The notes: generated by a model from the sequence alone, not told the origin. 40,535 nucleotides of DNA from a candidate division TA06 bacterium (GCA_004376575.1 SOJN01000127.1:1-40535), one strand, 5' to 3'. Shown: positions 1-8,886, counted from the stretch's first letter. Numbers and translations are program-made.

Positions 1-960
1 ATTTGTCTCCGATCTCTCTCTGGATATTCAAAGCTTCCTCATAGCATTTCAGTGCTTCCGTGTAGTCGCCTCGATTCACATGGATATTTCCGATGCTGAT
101 TAGACTTACTGCCACCCCTCTTCTATCGCCGATCTCTCTTTTTGTACTCAATGACTCCTCATGGCATTTCAGTGCTTGCTCATAGTCTCCTCGGCTCCAA
201 TGGACAACCCCAATGCTGTGTAGAGTCTGTGCCATACCTCGTTTGCCTCCGATCTCTCTCTGGATATTCAAAGCTTCCTCATAGCATTTCAGTGCCTTCC
301 CATAATTGCCCCTGTTCGCATGAATGATCCCGATGTTGTGCAGACTCAGTGTTGAGCCTGGCGTGTCTCCAATCTCTCTCTGGATCTTCAAGGCTTTTTC
401 ATAGCATCTCAACGCATCGTCATAATCCCCGTGGTTCCAGTGTATGATTCCGATGCTGTTCAGACTCATTGCCACATGCCGTCTGTTTCCGATCTCTCTC
501 TGGATCTTGAGGGCTTCCCCCAAGCATTTCAATGCTTTTCCATAATTCCCGCGGTCCGAGTGTATCCTCCCAATATTGAACAAAGTTCCTGCTATTCCAG
601 ATCTGTCTCCGATTTCTCTTCGGATGGCTAAGGTGTCCTCATAATACTCCAACGCCTTCGCGTACTTCCCTTGGTCTGCAAAGACATTCCCGATGCTGTT
701 CAAACTCGACCCCACGTCCCGTTTGTTTCCAATTTCCTTTTGGATATTCAAAGACCTCTTGTAGTAGTCCAGCGCTTCCGCATAATCACCCCGGTTGACG
801 TGAACGATCCCGATGCTGCGGAGACTCAACGCCGCCCCTCTTTTTTCGCCGATCTCCTCCCGGATCTTCAGGGACTTCTTATAACACTCTAATGCCTCGT
901 CGTAATCACCACGGTTCATGTGAACACTTCCGATGCTATGTAAGCTCTCCGCGAGTCCCT
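1..960 (-). repeat. Eight 120-bp tandem coding repeats (TPR units)
   Basis: A block beginning near 9, 129, 249, 369, 489, 609, 729 and 849 recurs every 120 bp and encodes one 40-residue TPR hairpin per unit. Divergence varies: positions 7-55 and 247-295 are identical over 49 bases, while the units near 609-900 differ more. The array continues past the window start. Confidence 0.9.
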
Positions 961-3106
961 TTTGATCACGCGTTTTCCGGTAGATCCCATAGGACTTTTC
1001 CGCGTAGGCCATCATCTCATCGAAATTGTCCTGAAGATCATAAATCTTGCTTATTGTGGACAGCGCATCAGCTTCTTTCTTCTCTTCTCCCTTTGCTCGG
1101 GCCGAATCCTCCACAAACCGATACTCCTCCAGGGCTTTTTCATAGTCCCCCGTAATCTGATAGACATCTCCTAATCCTTCAGCGATGGCAATCCTCTCCT
1201 CCTCGGACTCCCGGTTCAACCTGGGCAGTATCTCTCTCGCCTTCCTATACAAGTGGATAGCTTCCTGGTTCGCATAGTCGTTCTTCGCCTGCCTGGCCGA
1301 CCTGAGGGCGCTGTTCAGTCCCTTCTCCCACTTCTCCCCTCGCTCAAAGTGATACACTAGCCGGCCGTTTAGCTGTTGGAGCCTTCCAGCATATATGTTT
1401 TCCAGGGCTTCGCCCGCCTGCCCGTGCCACAACCGGCGCCTTACTTTCCCAATCCCTGAATATAGAACGTCGGCCATAAGGGCGTGGATGAAACGATACC
1501 GCTCTTCTCCTCTCTCGAAACTCTCGCGCACAATATGTGTCTTGACTCCTGCTTCGACTGCGTCAAGGATCTCTCTTTGCGACCGGTCCTGAATTGTCTG
1601 TAAGACTTCAAACTCGAACTCCTCCCCGATAAGAGCACCGCAAGCAAGTATTTCCTTGGTGCCCGGGTCGAGAGAATCAATCCGCCTCTGAAGTACTGCG
1701 TGAACCGATTGGGGAACCTCCTGGATCTTCGGCAAACCCTCTCTCACTTCTTCCTCAGTCAGGAATTTCAGCAGTTCCTCTGCAAAGAAAGGATTCCCCT
1801 CGGTCTTTTGATAAAGAAAATCCTGTAACTCTCGAGAGACCTTTATTCCGGGATAGAGCAGGCGAACCATGGCAGAAATGCTCTCAGCAGAAAGAGGTTC
1901 AAGGGCAATTTCTTCTGAGAGCCCCTCCCGCTGCAGAGAACCTGCAAATCGAAGGAGCCTGGATCCTTCTTGGCCGACAGCCTCCTCGGTTCGATAGGTA
2001 CCGCATAGGAGGACCCCTGTTTTTTTCAGATTGCGGGCAAGGTACTGGAGAAGATCGAGGCTTGCTCCATCGGACCAATGGAGGTCCTCCACGATGAAGA
2101 GAAGGGAGTCTTTTGCTTGCTTGGTGAGGGTTACGAACAGTAACCGGACGGCCTCAAACAGGCGGAATGGGTCCGGAGCCCGATCCAGCTCGGAAGGCTG
2201 CAGCTCTGTCAGTCCCGGAAGAATGCGGGCAAGCTCCCTTTGGGAATAGCCAGGCAGGTTCTTAAGCAGCAAGGATCGCTCCTCTTTCTTCTCACTGAAG
2301 AAGCGGCTGAAGGCCTCCCGAAATGGGTAATAGTGGATGGCGCGGGTCTCCTCGTGACAACCGCCGACAAGTGCGGTTCCTCCTCTTCTTTCCAGAATCT
2401 GCTGCAGCTCCTTGACCAGTCTTGTCTTGCCTACCCCGGCTTCCCCGTGAATCAGAACCAACCTCCCTTTCTCCTGATGTGCCTCTTGAAGAAGGGACCG
2501 CAGCCGTGCTGATTCGCTGTCTCGACCGACGATGTACGGGGTTGAGACCAGAGGGCGTCCGATGGACTTTTTAGGAATGTCCTTCTCTCCACAGTGTCCG
2601 TTGCCGCCTCGTCGCTTCACGGTATAGAGGGCCTGGTCCGCCCAGCCCACGAGTGCTTCGAGATCTCTCCCCTTTTCTGCATAGAAGGTATAGCCCAAAC
2701 TGCAGGTCACAGGCTGGATGGGTTCTCCCTTTTCGTCTGTCCAGGATGCTTGAGCGAGATTCTCTTTAATCCTCTCGGCCACGCGGATCACATCATCCTC
2801 TCTGATCTCAGGGAAGATCATCACAAATTCGTCTCCTGCGTAGCGACACAAGATATCAGAAGGTCGAATGGTCTTTTCGAGCAACGCCGCGACCTGGGAG
2901 AGAACTTGGTCTCCGGTAAGATGGCCATAGAAGTCATTAATAGGCTTGAAGTTGTCCAGGTCGATCATGGCTAAAGCGAAAGAGGAACCCTTTTTGTCTG
3001 CTCTTCGCTTCTCCTCGAGAAGTTTTTCACGGAAGTAGCGCCTGTTGTGGAGACCGGTCAGATCATCGACGTATTCGAGTCGTTCTTTTTGTTTGGGTCT
3101 TGCCAT
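1..3106 (-). CDS. GGDEF diguanylate cyclase / STAND ATPase / TPR protein (3' end beyond window)
   Basis: The frame is open from the ATG at 3106 to the window edge, giving at least 1,035 residues. Residues 1-180 form a GGDEF domain: DDLTGLHNRRYF near the start, MIDLDNFKPIND, and the signature AGDEF at 90-94. An RPSD inhibitory-site motif lies exactly five residues before the signature. A second domain follows, an AAA_16/MalT-like ATPase with Walker A GEAGVGKT at 221-228 and a Walker B-like IVEDLHWSD near 340. After about residue 650 there are eight or more 40-residue TPR units of the NIG...GDYEEALKCYEEAL type. No membrane segment is seen, so it is probably cytosolic. Known GGDEF proteins make c-di-GMP, and STAND ATPases act as ligand-gated switches. 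Coupling of the two is inferred. The first signature residue is Ala rather than Gly, a variant found in some active enzymes. Confidence 0.88.
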   Translation of the reverse strand, partial: MARPKQKERLEYVDDLTGLHNRRYFREKLLEEKRRADKKGSSFALAMIDLDNFKPINDFYGHLTGDQVLSQVAALLEKTIRPSDILCRYAGDEFVMIFPEIREDDVIRVAERIKENLAQASWTDEKGEPIQPVTCSLGYTFYAEKGRDLEALVGWADQALYTVKRRGGNGHCGEKDIPKKSIGRPLVSTPYIVGRDSESARLRSLLQEAHQEKGRLVLIHGEAGVGKTRLVKELQQILERRGGTALVGGCHEETRAIHYYPFREAFSRFFSEKKEERSLLLKNLPGYSQRELARILPGLTELQPSELDRAPDPFRLFEAVRLLFVTLTKQAKDSLLFIVEDLHWSDGASLDLLQYLARNLKKTGVLLCGTYRTEEAVGQEGSRLLRFAGSLQREGLSEEIALEPLSAESISAMVRLLYPGIKVSRELQDFLYQKTEGNPFFAEELLKFLTEEEVREGLPKIQEVPQSVHAVLQRRIDSLDPGTKEILACGALIGEEFEFEVLQTIQDRSQREILDAVEAGVKTHIVRESFERGEERYRFIHALMADVLYSGIGKVRRRLWHGQAGEALENIYAGRLQQLNGRLVYHFERGEKWEKGLNSALRSARQAKNDYANQEAIHLYRKAREILPRLNRESEEERIAIAEGLGDVYQITGDYEKALEEYRFVEDSARAKGEEKKEADALSTISKIYDLQDNFDEMMAYAEKSYGIYRKTRDQKGLAESLHSIGSVHMNRGDYDEALECYKKSLKIREEIGEKRGAALSLRSIGIVHVNRGDYAEALDYYKRSLNIQKEIGNKRDVGSSLNSIGNVFADQGKYAKALEYYEDTLAIRREIGDRSGIAGTLFNIGRIHSDRGNYGKALKCLGEALKIQREIGNRRHVAMSLNSIGIIHWNHGDYDDALRCYEKALKIQREIGDTPGSTLSLHNIGIIHANRGNYGKALKCYEEALNIQREIGGKRGMAQTLHSIGVVHWSRGDYEQALKCHEESLSTKREIGDRRGVAVSLISIGNIHVNRGDYTEALKCYEEALNIQREIGDK

Positions 3107-3460
3107 GGTCTCATCCAGAGAGTAAGAACCTCACAAGGCTCTTAGTTTCCAGTACGACGTCGACACGATGGCCACTTCTTTGGGGTTGAGAGAGCATTTT
3201 GCCCTGGAAATCAATCACCTAGATTACTACGAAATAGGATACATATCAAGACAAAAATGGGCCGTCCCTCATATCTGAGACCGTTGATCTGAGATCGAAG
3301 AACTTGCTAAGCTTTCGCCAGGATGTTATGGATATCGTTTTTCTTTTGACAACGTACCTCGTTTTTGCTAGCTTCTAAGCGAGCATTTGACCGGGATGAG
3401 GTTCCCGAGTCTCGCCGACCTATTGGGCTGGTTACCCGGAATAGAAAGGAGGTGTTCATC
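3107..3460. other. Intergenic region between the GGDEF gene and the Ada-like gene
   Basis: A 354-bp divergent spacer. On the plus strand there is a TTGACA at 3346-3351 and, 17 bp later, a weak TAGCTT at 3369-3374. These could be the promoter of the small gene at 3461. No convincing promoter was seen for the minus-strand GGDEF gene. No RNA gene or other ORF was recognised. Confidence 0.4.
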
Positions 3461-3658
3461 ATGGCATACTTCGGCAATCCGGCTGACAAGATTGTCCATA
3501 TCAATCAACCGTCAGACCAACGATGTGACAAGGCCAACGAGATAATAGAGAACAACGACCCACGAATAGACTTCGACAAGCTTTACAAAGCCAAAGGGTA
3601 TAAGATATGCGAGCTCTGTAACATGGCACCCGCTAGCGTACCAGGTACCCCAAACTAG
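3461..3658 (+). CDS. Small Ada-like zinc-binding domain protein (65 aa)
   Basis: The start is the ATG at 3461, preceded by an excellent ribosome site, AAAGGAGGTG, six bases upstream. The longer frame beginning at 3365 has no such site. The protein starts MAYFGNPADKIVH and ends with GYKICELCNMAP. The pattern Y-x-GN-x-x-x-K-x-x-H, one central Cys, then GYxxCxxC matches the short metal-binding modules related to the N-terminal domain of Ada and other treble-clef proteins, which bind zinc through four Cys. Only three Cys are obvious here (DQRC, ICEL, LCNM), so the fourth ligand may be a His or the site may be incomplete. It stands alone, and its function is unknown. Confidence 0.75.
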   Translation: MAYFGNPADKIVHINQPSDQRCDKANEIIENNDPRIDFDKLYKAKGYKICELCNMAPASVPGTPN

Positions 3659-3772
3659 GACACAGAGGGTCGGCTCAGGCGACACGAGACGCATCAGGCC
3701 AACAGAGACCCTTGAATTCTTGAGCATGGTTGTTGCGTGTCCTTGTCTGGCGAGATCGCAGATGGAAAGTCG

Positions 3773-3825
3773 TAGGGGCGCAGCCTGCCCTTCGAAGCTT
3801 CAGCGAAGGAGGGTTTCCGCGCCCT
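3773..3825. repeat. Nested hairpin repeat
   Basis: The sequence begins TAGGGGCGCAGCC and ends CCGCGCCCTA, with an inner CCTTCG...CGAAGG stem around AAGCTTCAG. It resembles REP-like intergenic hairpins. No gene is attached. Confidence 0.5.
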
Positions 3826-3857
3826 AGATAAATCCTAAATCCGAAGCTCTAAGCACT

Positions 3858-3969
3858 TCACCCCGTTAGATAGATCTAATAAGAGGTGGGAGTAGTGTAG
3901 CAAACGGATATCTTGCACAGTGTATGAACTCGTTCTATGAAATCGCAGCTCATTATCTAACGGGGTAAA
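3858..3969. repeat. MITE-like element with 16-bp terminal inverted repeats
   Basis: The left end TTCACCCCGTTAGATA and the right end TATCTAACGGGGTAAA are inverted repeats matching at 15 of 16 positions, including a perfect 12-base core at 3861-3872 and 3954-3965. The enclosed DNA, about 80 bp, has no ORF. The structure fits a miniature inverted-repeat element, but no target duplication was confirmed. Confidence 0.45.
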
Positions 3970-4092
3970 CAATATCCAATAACCCAAATCCAAATGACCT
4001 AAACGTCCGTTTTGAGCATTTGGTATTTGAATTTTGGATTTGTTTGGGATTTGGATATTGGGATTTCGGATTTGTCCCAGTATAGGGGGTGG

Positions 4093-7000
4093 TTACCGGG
4101 TTTGGGGCGCAAGTTCTGCGTGGGATTCTGCTTCTTCTTCCCTCAGGCGCACGGAGACCACCTTCGTAACACCTGGCTCTTCCATGGTTATTCCATAGAG
4201 CGAGTTCGCAGCTTCCATGGTCCTCTTATTGTGCGTTATTAGCGCTATCTGGCTCTTGCGGCTCATTTTCGTCAATAACTTGATGAACCTGGATATGTTT
4301 ACGTCATCCAGAGGCGCGTCTATCTCATCCAGAATATAGAAGGGTGACGGCCTGACGAGAAATATGGCAAACAGAAGGGAGATTGCAACAAGGGCCCTCT
4401 CTCCTGAGGAGAGGAGATCGATTCTTGTCAGTCTCTTACCCCCAGGGCTTGCTACGATTTGAATCTCAGATCGTAGGGGGTCTGAGTCTCCCTCCAGACA
4501 AAGGTCGGCCTGGCCGCCATCAAAAACTTCCGAGAAGATCTGTTTGAAGTGGCCTTGCACCTTCTGGTATGTATCCATAAACTTCGATCTCGCCATCTGG
4601 TCCATCTTCCTGAGGGTTTTCTTAAGCGAGTCCTTGGCCTCGGTAAGGTCGGCTTTCTGTGAAACAAGGTGTTTGAGTCTTGCATCTGCTTCTTCGAATT
4701 CCTTGAAGGCGAGCATGTTCACCGGCTCCAGAGCAGCTATCTTTGTACGGAGTGTCTCCAGCTGGTCTTCGTCCACCTGGACCTTTTCTGATTCGCGGAC
4801 CTCGTCCAGGTCCAGGCCAAGTTCCTCTGAAGCCCTTTCCTTCAGGTTCTCTCCCCTTGTTTCGACCTCCATGAGGCGTATTCTGAGGTCTTGTATCTTC
4901 TCCTGATGACTTTTCAACTCCAGGGAGATTAGCTCTGTCTCGTTTTCGCTCTTCTCTATCCTTTTTTGCCGCTCTCTCTTCCTCGATTCAAGCTCAGAAA
5001 TCTCAGATTGGAGCGCGGCCTTGTTCACATTTATTGCGGTGTTCAGGTTCTCGTTTTCGCCAAGCAGACTCTCCGTGTTTTCTATCTCTACAGCAATCTG
5101 TGATTTCTCTTCCTCGCGCTTTTTCAGTTGTTCCCGTAACATGCCCACAGAGCTTTCTTCTCTAGCTAAGTCATCCCTCAGCCTATCGTGCTGCATTCTC
5201 AGCTTGAGGAGTTCCATTCTCTCACTCTCCACCTCAGAGGAGGTCTTCCGGACGGCTTCCCGTTTTGAACTGAGTTCCTCTTCGATAGAAGATAGGTTCA
5301 GCTGGATAGACTCTCGCTCAGAAGTGATTCCTTCTATCTCCTTCTCAACCTCCCCTTTGCGCTTACCTGTTCTCTGGAGTTCGCGGTCACCATGTCGCCT
5401 TTCTTGATCCAGTTTTGCCAGGCTCTCTTCCAGATTCTTTATGGCATACTTTGTGGTGGACACCCATGAGTCGAGCTCAACCCTTTTTCTTATCTCCTTC
5501 TGATAGGCCTCGTCCAATCTGGCAAATTCGGCCTGCAGTTTTTGTGTGTGCACTTCTTTCTTGAGCAATTCGTGTTCCACATTGTTTCTGTACTTCTCCA
5601 GGGCCACCACATTTTTTTCGAGAGACTGGATGCGCCTCTTCCTGCCAAGGAGGGGTTGCTGGGAGGGGCTTCCTCCCCGGACAATTCCATTCGGTTCTAT
5701 CACCTCGCCGGATTTGGTCAACAGGTAATACTCGGAGTATGCTCCGCTTTTGAATAGCTCGAATGCTGTGCGGAGATCCCTGCAGAGCAAGAAATTGTCC
5801 AGAAGAGCTTTTATGACCGGTTCATATGGCCTCTTACACTTGACAAAGTTTGACGCAAGCCCGATTACCGAGTTACTTGCAGGCATTTGTGAAGTGGACG
5901 TAGATCTCAGCAATGAAAGTGGAGCAAATACTGCCCTCCCCTTCTTGTTTTTCATCAAGAATTCAATAGAGTTGATGACGTCTGTCTCATCTTCAGTAAT
6001 CAGTGTGGAGAGGCCTATTCCCAGCGCTCCCTCTATAGCCTGCACATACTCATCAGGCACCTCAATGCAGTCGGCAACTGTCGTTCTTATGCTGGTCTGT
6101 TTCTTCCTGCCCAGAATGGCTCTGGCACTTCTCTCATGGCCTTCCATTCGTTCCTCAAATACTTTGAGCAGGTCTAGTTCGCTTCTGGCGGTGAGCGCTT
6201 TCTGCCGGAGTTCGCGCTCCCTTTGTGCCAGAGCACCGCTTGAACTCTTCCAGTCCTCAATGGATCGTTTGAGCTGACCAAGTCTGGCCTCATAGGATTT
6301 CAAATTCTTGGAGAACCAGTCTACCTGGCTTATCCCCTGGTAAAGGTGCCAGGACAGCAGTCTCAATTCGTTCGCGAGGTCTCTTGATTCAGACGAAAGA
6401 GCGTCTGCTTTGCCAATGTGAACCTCTCTTTGAGCCTCCAGTACCAGGTATATCTTTCTTTTGTCATTCTCCGCTGCAAGCATCTTCGTGACCTTGTCCG
6501 CCAGGTCATCTCTTTTTAGAAGCATGGAGGAGACTTCTTTCTCTCCTACCCTCAAGGATTCGTCTTTTTGCTTCAGTTTCGTTTCAACCTCTCCAATGGT
6601 CCTGGCCAATTGTTGCAGTTCACGGACGGCAGCTTCGATTTGCTCTTCCACACCAGGGATTTGCTTTTCTATTTCGGACCTGTCTTTGCCCAGTCTATCG
6701 AGATTTTCCTCCAGGCTTTTCTTTCTCTCCCTGAACATAGCCAGGTCTCTTTCTATTCCTGTTGCCTCATCTCTTGTTTTGTCCAATCGTGACAGGAGAG
6801 CAGAATATACTGTCTCCTTTTCTTTCAGTTCTTCCTTTCTTCTCTGGAAATCCTCCTGGCGGGTTGCAAGGTCTTCCATTTTGTAGTCTCGCTCCCGTTC
6901 CAGTTTCACCTTCTGTGCTTCCAGGGATTCTCTCGCCTTTCTAAGCTCGTCGAATTTGGTCAGGAGATAGAACGTTTCCACCTCTTTCAGTTCCTGCTTC

Positions 7001-7650
7001 AGACGCTGATAACTTCTCGCCTTTCCTGCTTGCCTCTTCAGACTGCGGGAGGTTCTCTCGATCTCCAGGATTATGTCGTTCACTCTTAGTAGGTCATCCT
7101 CAGTTGCGGACAGTTTCCTTAAGGTGAGATTTCTTCTTGCCCGGTACTTCGCAATTCCAGCAGCCTCTTCAAAGAAGTTCCTTCGCAATTGCGGGTCGCT
7201 ATCCAGTATTCTGTCCACCATGTCAATTGTGATAAGGGAGTAGGCCCTGCTGGACAGTCCGGTGTTCAGGAACAGGTCTACGATATCCTTGTGTCTACAT
7301 GGTGTCCTGTTCAGTAAGTATTCGCTCTCTCCTGATCTGCTTGAGCGTCTAGTCACCTCAACTTCTTCAAAATCTAAGGGGAACTTTCCATCGTTCACGA
7401 AGGTGAGAGTCACTTCGGCAAGGCCAAGAGCTTTCCTGGTCTGGGTGCCTCCAAAGATTATCTCATCCATTCTATCGCAACGGAGCATATTCGGTCTCTG
7501 TTCACCCAAAGCCCACCTGATTGCGTCAACAATGTTCGTCTTTCCACACCCGTTGGGCCCTACAAGGGCGGTTATTCCCGTGTCAAGTCGTATACCCGTC
7601 TTCTTGGGAAAGGATTTGAAGCCGAACATTTCAACAGATTTTAGAAACAC
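4093..7650 (-). CDS. smc: Chromosome segregation ATPase SMC
   Basis: SMC organises and compacts the chromosome, normally with ScpA and ScpB. The 1,185 residues match the usual family length. The N-terminal head has Walker A GPNGCGKTN at 31-39. Long coiled coils run to about 490 and again from about 680 to 1,000, separated by a hinge near 500-670 with a GIGLSTLITED segment. The C-terminal head has the LSSGERALVAISLLFAIF signature and Walker B FYILDEIDAPLDD. I chose the GTG at 7650: it follows AGGAGG closely and gives the usual N-terminus VFLKSVEMFGFKSF. It follows a lipoprotein and a small membrane protein on the same strand and probably shares their promoter. No ScpA or ScpB gene is adjacent. 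Intact and confident. Confidence 0.98.
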   Translation of the reverse strand: MFLKSVEMFGFKSFPKKTGIRLDTGITALVGPNGCGKTNIVDAIRWALGEQRPNMLRCDRMDEIIFGGTQTRKALGLAEVTLTFVNDGKFPLDFEEVEVTRRSSRSGESEYLLNRTPCRHKDIVDLFLNTGLSSRAYSLITIDMVDRILDSDPQLRRNFFEEAAGIAKYRARRNLTLRKLSATEDDLLRVNDIILEIERTSRSLKRQAGKARSYQRLKQELKEVETFYLLTKFDELRKARESLEAQKVKLERERDYKMEDLATRQEDFQRRKEELKEKETVYSALLSRLDKTRDEATGIERDLAMFRERKKSLEENLDRLGKDRSEIEKQIPGVEEQIEAAVRELQQLARTIGEVETKLKQKDESLRVGEKEVSSMLLKRDDLADKVTKMLAAENDKRKIYLVLEAQREVHIGKADALSSESRDLANELRLLSWHLYQGISQVDWFSKNLKSYEARLGQLKRSIEDWKSSSGALAQRERELRQKALTARSELDLLKVFEERMEGHERSARAILGRKKQTSIRTTVADCIEVPDEYVQAIEGALGIGLSTLITEDETDVINSIEFLMKNKKGRAVFAPLSLLRSTSTSQMPASNSVIGLASNFVKCKRPYEPVIKALLDNFLLCRDLRTAFELFKSGAYSEYYLLTKSGEVIEPNGIVRGGSPSQQPLLGRKRRIQSLEKNVVALEKYRNNVEHELLKKEVHTQKLQAEFARLDEAYQKEIRKRVELDSWVSTTKYAIKNLEESLAKLDQERRHGDRELQRTGKRKGEVEKEIEGITSERESIQLNLSSIEEELSSKREAVRKTSSEVESERMELLKLRMQHDRLRDDLAREESSVGMLREQLKKREEEKSQIAVEIENTESLLGENENLNTAINVNKAALQSEISELESRKRERQKRIEKSENETELISLELKSHQEKIQDLRIRLMEVETRGENLKERASEELGLDLDEVRESEKVQVDEDQLETLRTKIAALEPVNMLAFKEFEEADARLKHLVSQKADLTEAKDSLKKTLRKMDQMARSKFMDTYQKVQGHFKQIFSEVFDGGQADLCLEGDSDPLRSEIQIVASPGGKRLTRIDLLSSGERALVAISLLFAIFLVRPSPFYILDEIDAPLDDVNISRFIKLLTKMSRKSQIALITHNKRTMEAANSLYGITMEEPGVTKVVSVRLREEEAESHAELAPQTR

Positions 7651-7718
7651 CTGGCCTCCTGGTTGCAGAGCTCAGCCTAGAGGTCTGTCCTGCTACGATT
7701 CGACAAAAGCAAAAGCTT

Positions 7719-7910
7719 CTATGATGTCTTCTGCCTGGACATGAAATAGAGTCCGATGGCGATGGCAAAGAATAGCATCGTATCTGTGAATCTCAGGAGT
7801 GCATTCGGCGTAATGTCAAGAGCTGCGTACCGCCCCGCGACCCTTAGTATCATTCCCGCAATGAGGGAAAGGGCGGCGATAATCATGAAGACTGGCATAA
7901 ACTTCACCAT
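7719..7910 (-). CDS. Small membrane protein of unknown function (63 aa)
   Basis: The ATG at 7910 follows GGGAGGTAT, a strong ribosome site. The longer open frame to 8072 overlaps the lipoprotein and is not needed. Two hydrophobic helices can be seen, MPVFMIIAALSLIAGMIL near the N-terminus and LLFFAIAIGLYFM-type residues near the C-terminus (about 45-57), with a short charged tail. This predicts a two-pass inner-membrane protein. It lies 11 bp after the lipoprotein gene and about 70 bp before smc, so it belongs to that transcript. No family was recognised. Confidence 0.7.
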   Translation of the reverse strand: MVKFMPVFMIIAALSLIAGMILRVAGRYAALDITPNALLRFTDTMLFFAIAIGLYFMSRQKTS

Positions 7911-7921
7911 ATACCTCCCTG

Positions 7922-8692
7922 CTAGTTCTTGATAACCTCGGCACCCACCGGAATATTGAGTTGAAACTCCGAACTCTCGATTTTTGCGTTTAAGTTCTGT
8001 TCCTCGTACACCATTTCCAGACCGTTGCCGGTCTCTTCCTCGTGAATTTTCACAACGTAGGGTCTGGACCACCCTTTCAATGACTTGAACCTACGGTAGT
8101 AACATGTCAACAGGATCTTGCCGGCATCGTCGTAGATTTCTCTCTCCAGTATGGCATTGGTCCGGGGATTGACAATGAGTTTGTTTGTGTATCCAGACTT
8201 GCTGAAGATGACTGTTGCCACCTTGTCTTTGAAATCGCATTTGATTTCTTCGGCCCCAGGGCCTTCGGGGAGACTCACAGTTGCAGTAACCAGTTCCTTG
8301 AATTGATCTGCAGTCACGACATCTCCTAACCCTCCCACTCCAGGCATCGAAAGATGCGAGATAAACGCTAAGTTTGCACTCGGCAAAAGCGCCAAGACGC
8401 TATCGTCGAAGACTGACACGGACAAAAGCTGCAGACCGAATGGCCCGTAGATATCGATCTTCAGTTTTCCTGGATTCTTGTACCGAAGGGAGAAATTGCC
8501 GGAGTAGGTTTTCTTACCCGTGGATACTGCTACCCTCCCCCTTCCCCTCAAACTCTCCAACCGTTCATGGGAACGGCTAATCCCTTGAAGCAGATCCTCC
8601 TTTCTTCTCTTGATGGAAGGCGCAACCCGCGGCCCCCTCACACATCCCAAGAAAGCCAAGAGAAGAAAGGCGAGCGCAATCCTCTTCACCAA
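7922..8692 (-). CDS. LolA/LolB-like lipoprotein (DUF4292-like)
   Basis: A secreted lipoprotein: positive start (VKRIA), hydrophobic core, and lipobox LAFLGC with Cys17 as the lipidation site. The mature protein (about 240 residues) is rich in beta strands. It contains segments such as GRGRVAVSTGKKTYSGNFSLRYKNPGKLKIDIYGPFGLQ, shown here only in part: GRGRVAVS and KLKIDIYGPFGLQ. These resemble the LolA/LolB/DUF4292 fold, which binds lipid or lipoprotein acyl chains in the periplasm or at the outer membrane. That function is inferred from fold resemblance only. The start may be the TTG at 8692 or the GTG at 8689. Both follow a G-rich stretch, and the choice changes one residue. It is the first gene after the promoter at 8741-8769. 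Confidence 0.75.
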   Translation of the reverse strand: MVKRIALAFLLLAFLGCVRGPRVAPSIKRRKEDLLQGISRSHERLESLRGRGRVAVSTGKKTYSGNFSLRYKNPGKLKIDIYGPFGLQLLSVSVFDDSVLALLPSANLAFISHLSMPGVGGLGDVVTADQFKELVTATVSLPEGPGAEEIKCDFKDKVATVIFSKSGYTNKLIVNPRTNAILEREIYDDAGKILLTCYYRRFKSLKGWSRPYVVKIHEEETGNGLEMVYEEQNLNAKIESSEFQLNIPVGAEVIKN

Positions 8693-8740
8693 AACCCCAG
8701 CCCCCCTGGCTCGTCCTAATGTATAAAACTCAGATAGAAA

Positions 8741-8769
8741 ATTTTAGTGCAGAAGTCTATAAGTGTCAA
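8741..8769 (-). promoter_or_regulatory. Sigma-70-like promoter for the lipoprotein-smc operon
   Basis: On the minus strand: TTGACA (8769-8764), a 17-bp spacer, then TAAAAT (8746-8741). Transcription would start near 8734, about 42 bases before the lipoprotein start. Confidence 0.75.
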
Positions 8770-8811
8770 GGAGAAAAGTCTTTTTTCTCAAGTTAATTGG
8801 AAGTAAATTTC

Positions 8812-8840
8812 TTGACACGGAGCGTGCTCCACGGTAAGGT
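8812..8840 (+). promoter_or_regulatory. Probable promoter for the plus-strand envelope operon
   Basis: Exact TTGACA at 8812-8817, a 17-bp spacer, and TAAGGT at 8835-8840, a weak -10 (3 of 6). It lies about 40 bases before the TTG start chosen at 8887 and would make the longer frame from 8797 untranslatable. Confidence 0.5.
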
Positions 8841-8886
8841 CTTTCGATTGGTCTTGACCCATCCTGCGAATTTAGAGGGAGGCGCT

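Larger units (their letters stand above)
3659..4092. other. Repeat-rich intergenic region between the Ada-like gene and the smc 3' end
   Basis: No gene seen. In order it holds a nested hairpin (3773-3825), a MITE-like unit with 16-bp inverted ends (3858-3969), and an AT-rich stretch of AATATCCAATAACCCAAATCC type with an imperfect inverted partner near 4040-4065. All three look like dispersed non-coding repeats. Confidence 0.6.

Noticed and set aside
1-960. CRISPR-like regular repeats
   Set aside because: The 120-bp period is exactly 40 codons, the minus frame is open throughout, and the units translate as TPRs. Coding repeats, not an array.
4544-6886. Several plus-strand frames antisense to smc
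   Set aside because: They are Ser/Leu/Phe-rich shadows of the Glu/Lys/Arg-rich coiled-coil codons of smc and have no ribosome sites.
8797-8886. Longer N-terminus for the O-antigen ligase-like protein
   Set aside because: It would start before the likely -35 element at 8812, and the TTG at 8887 follows GAGGGAGG.
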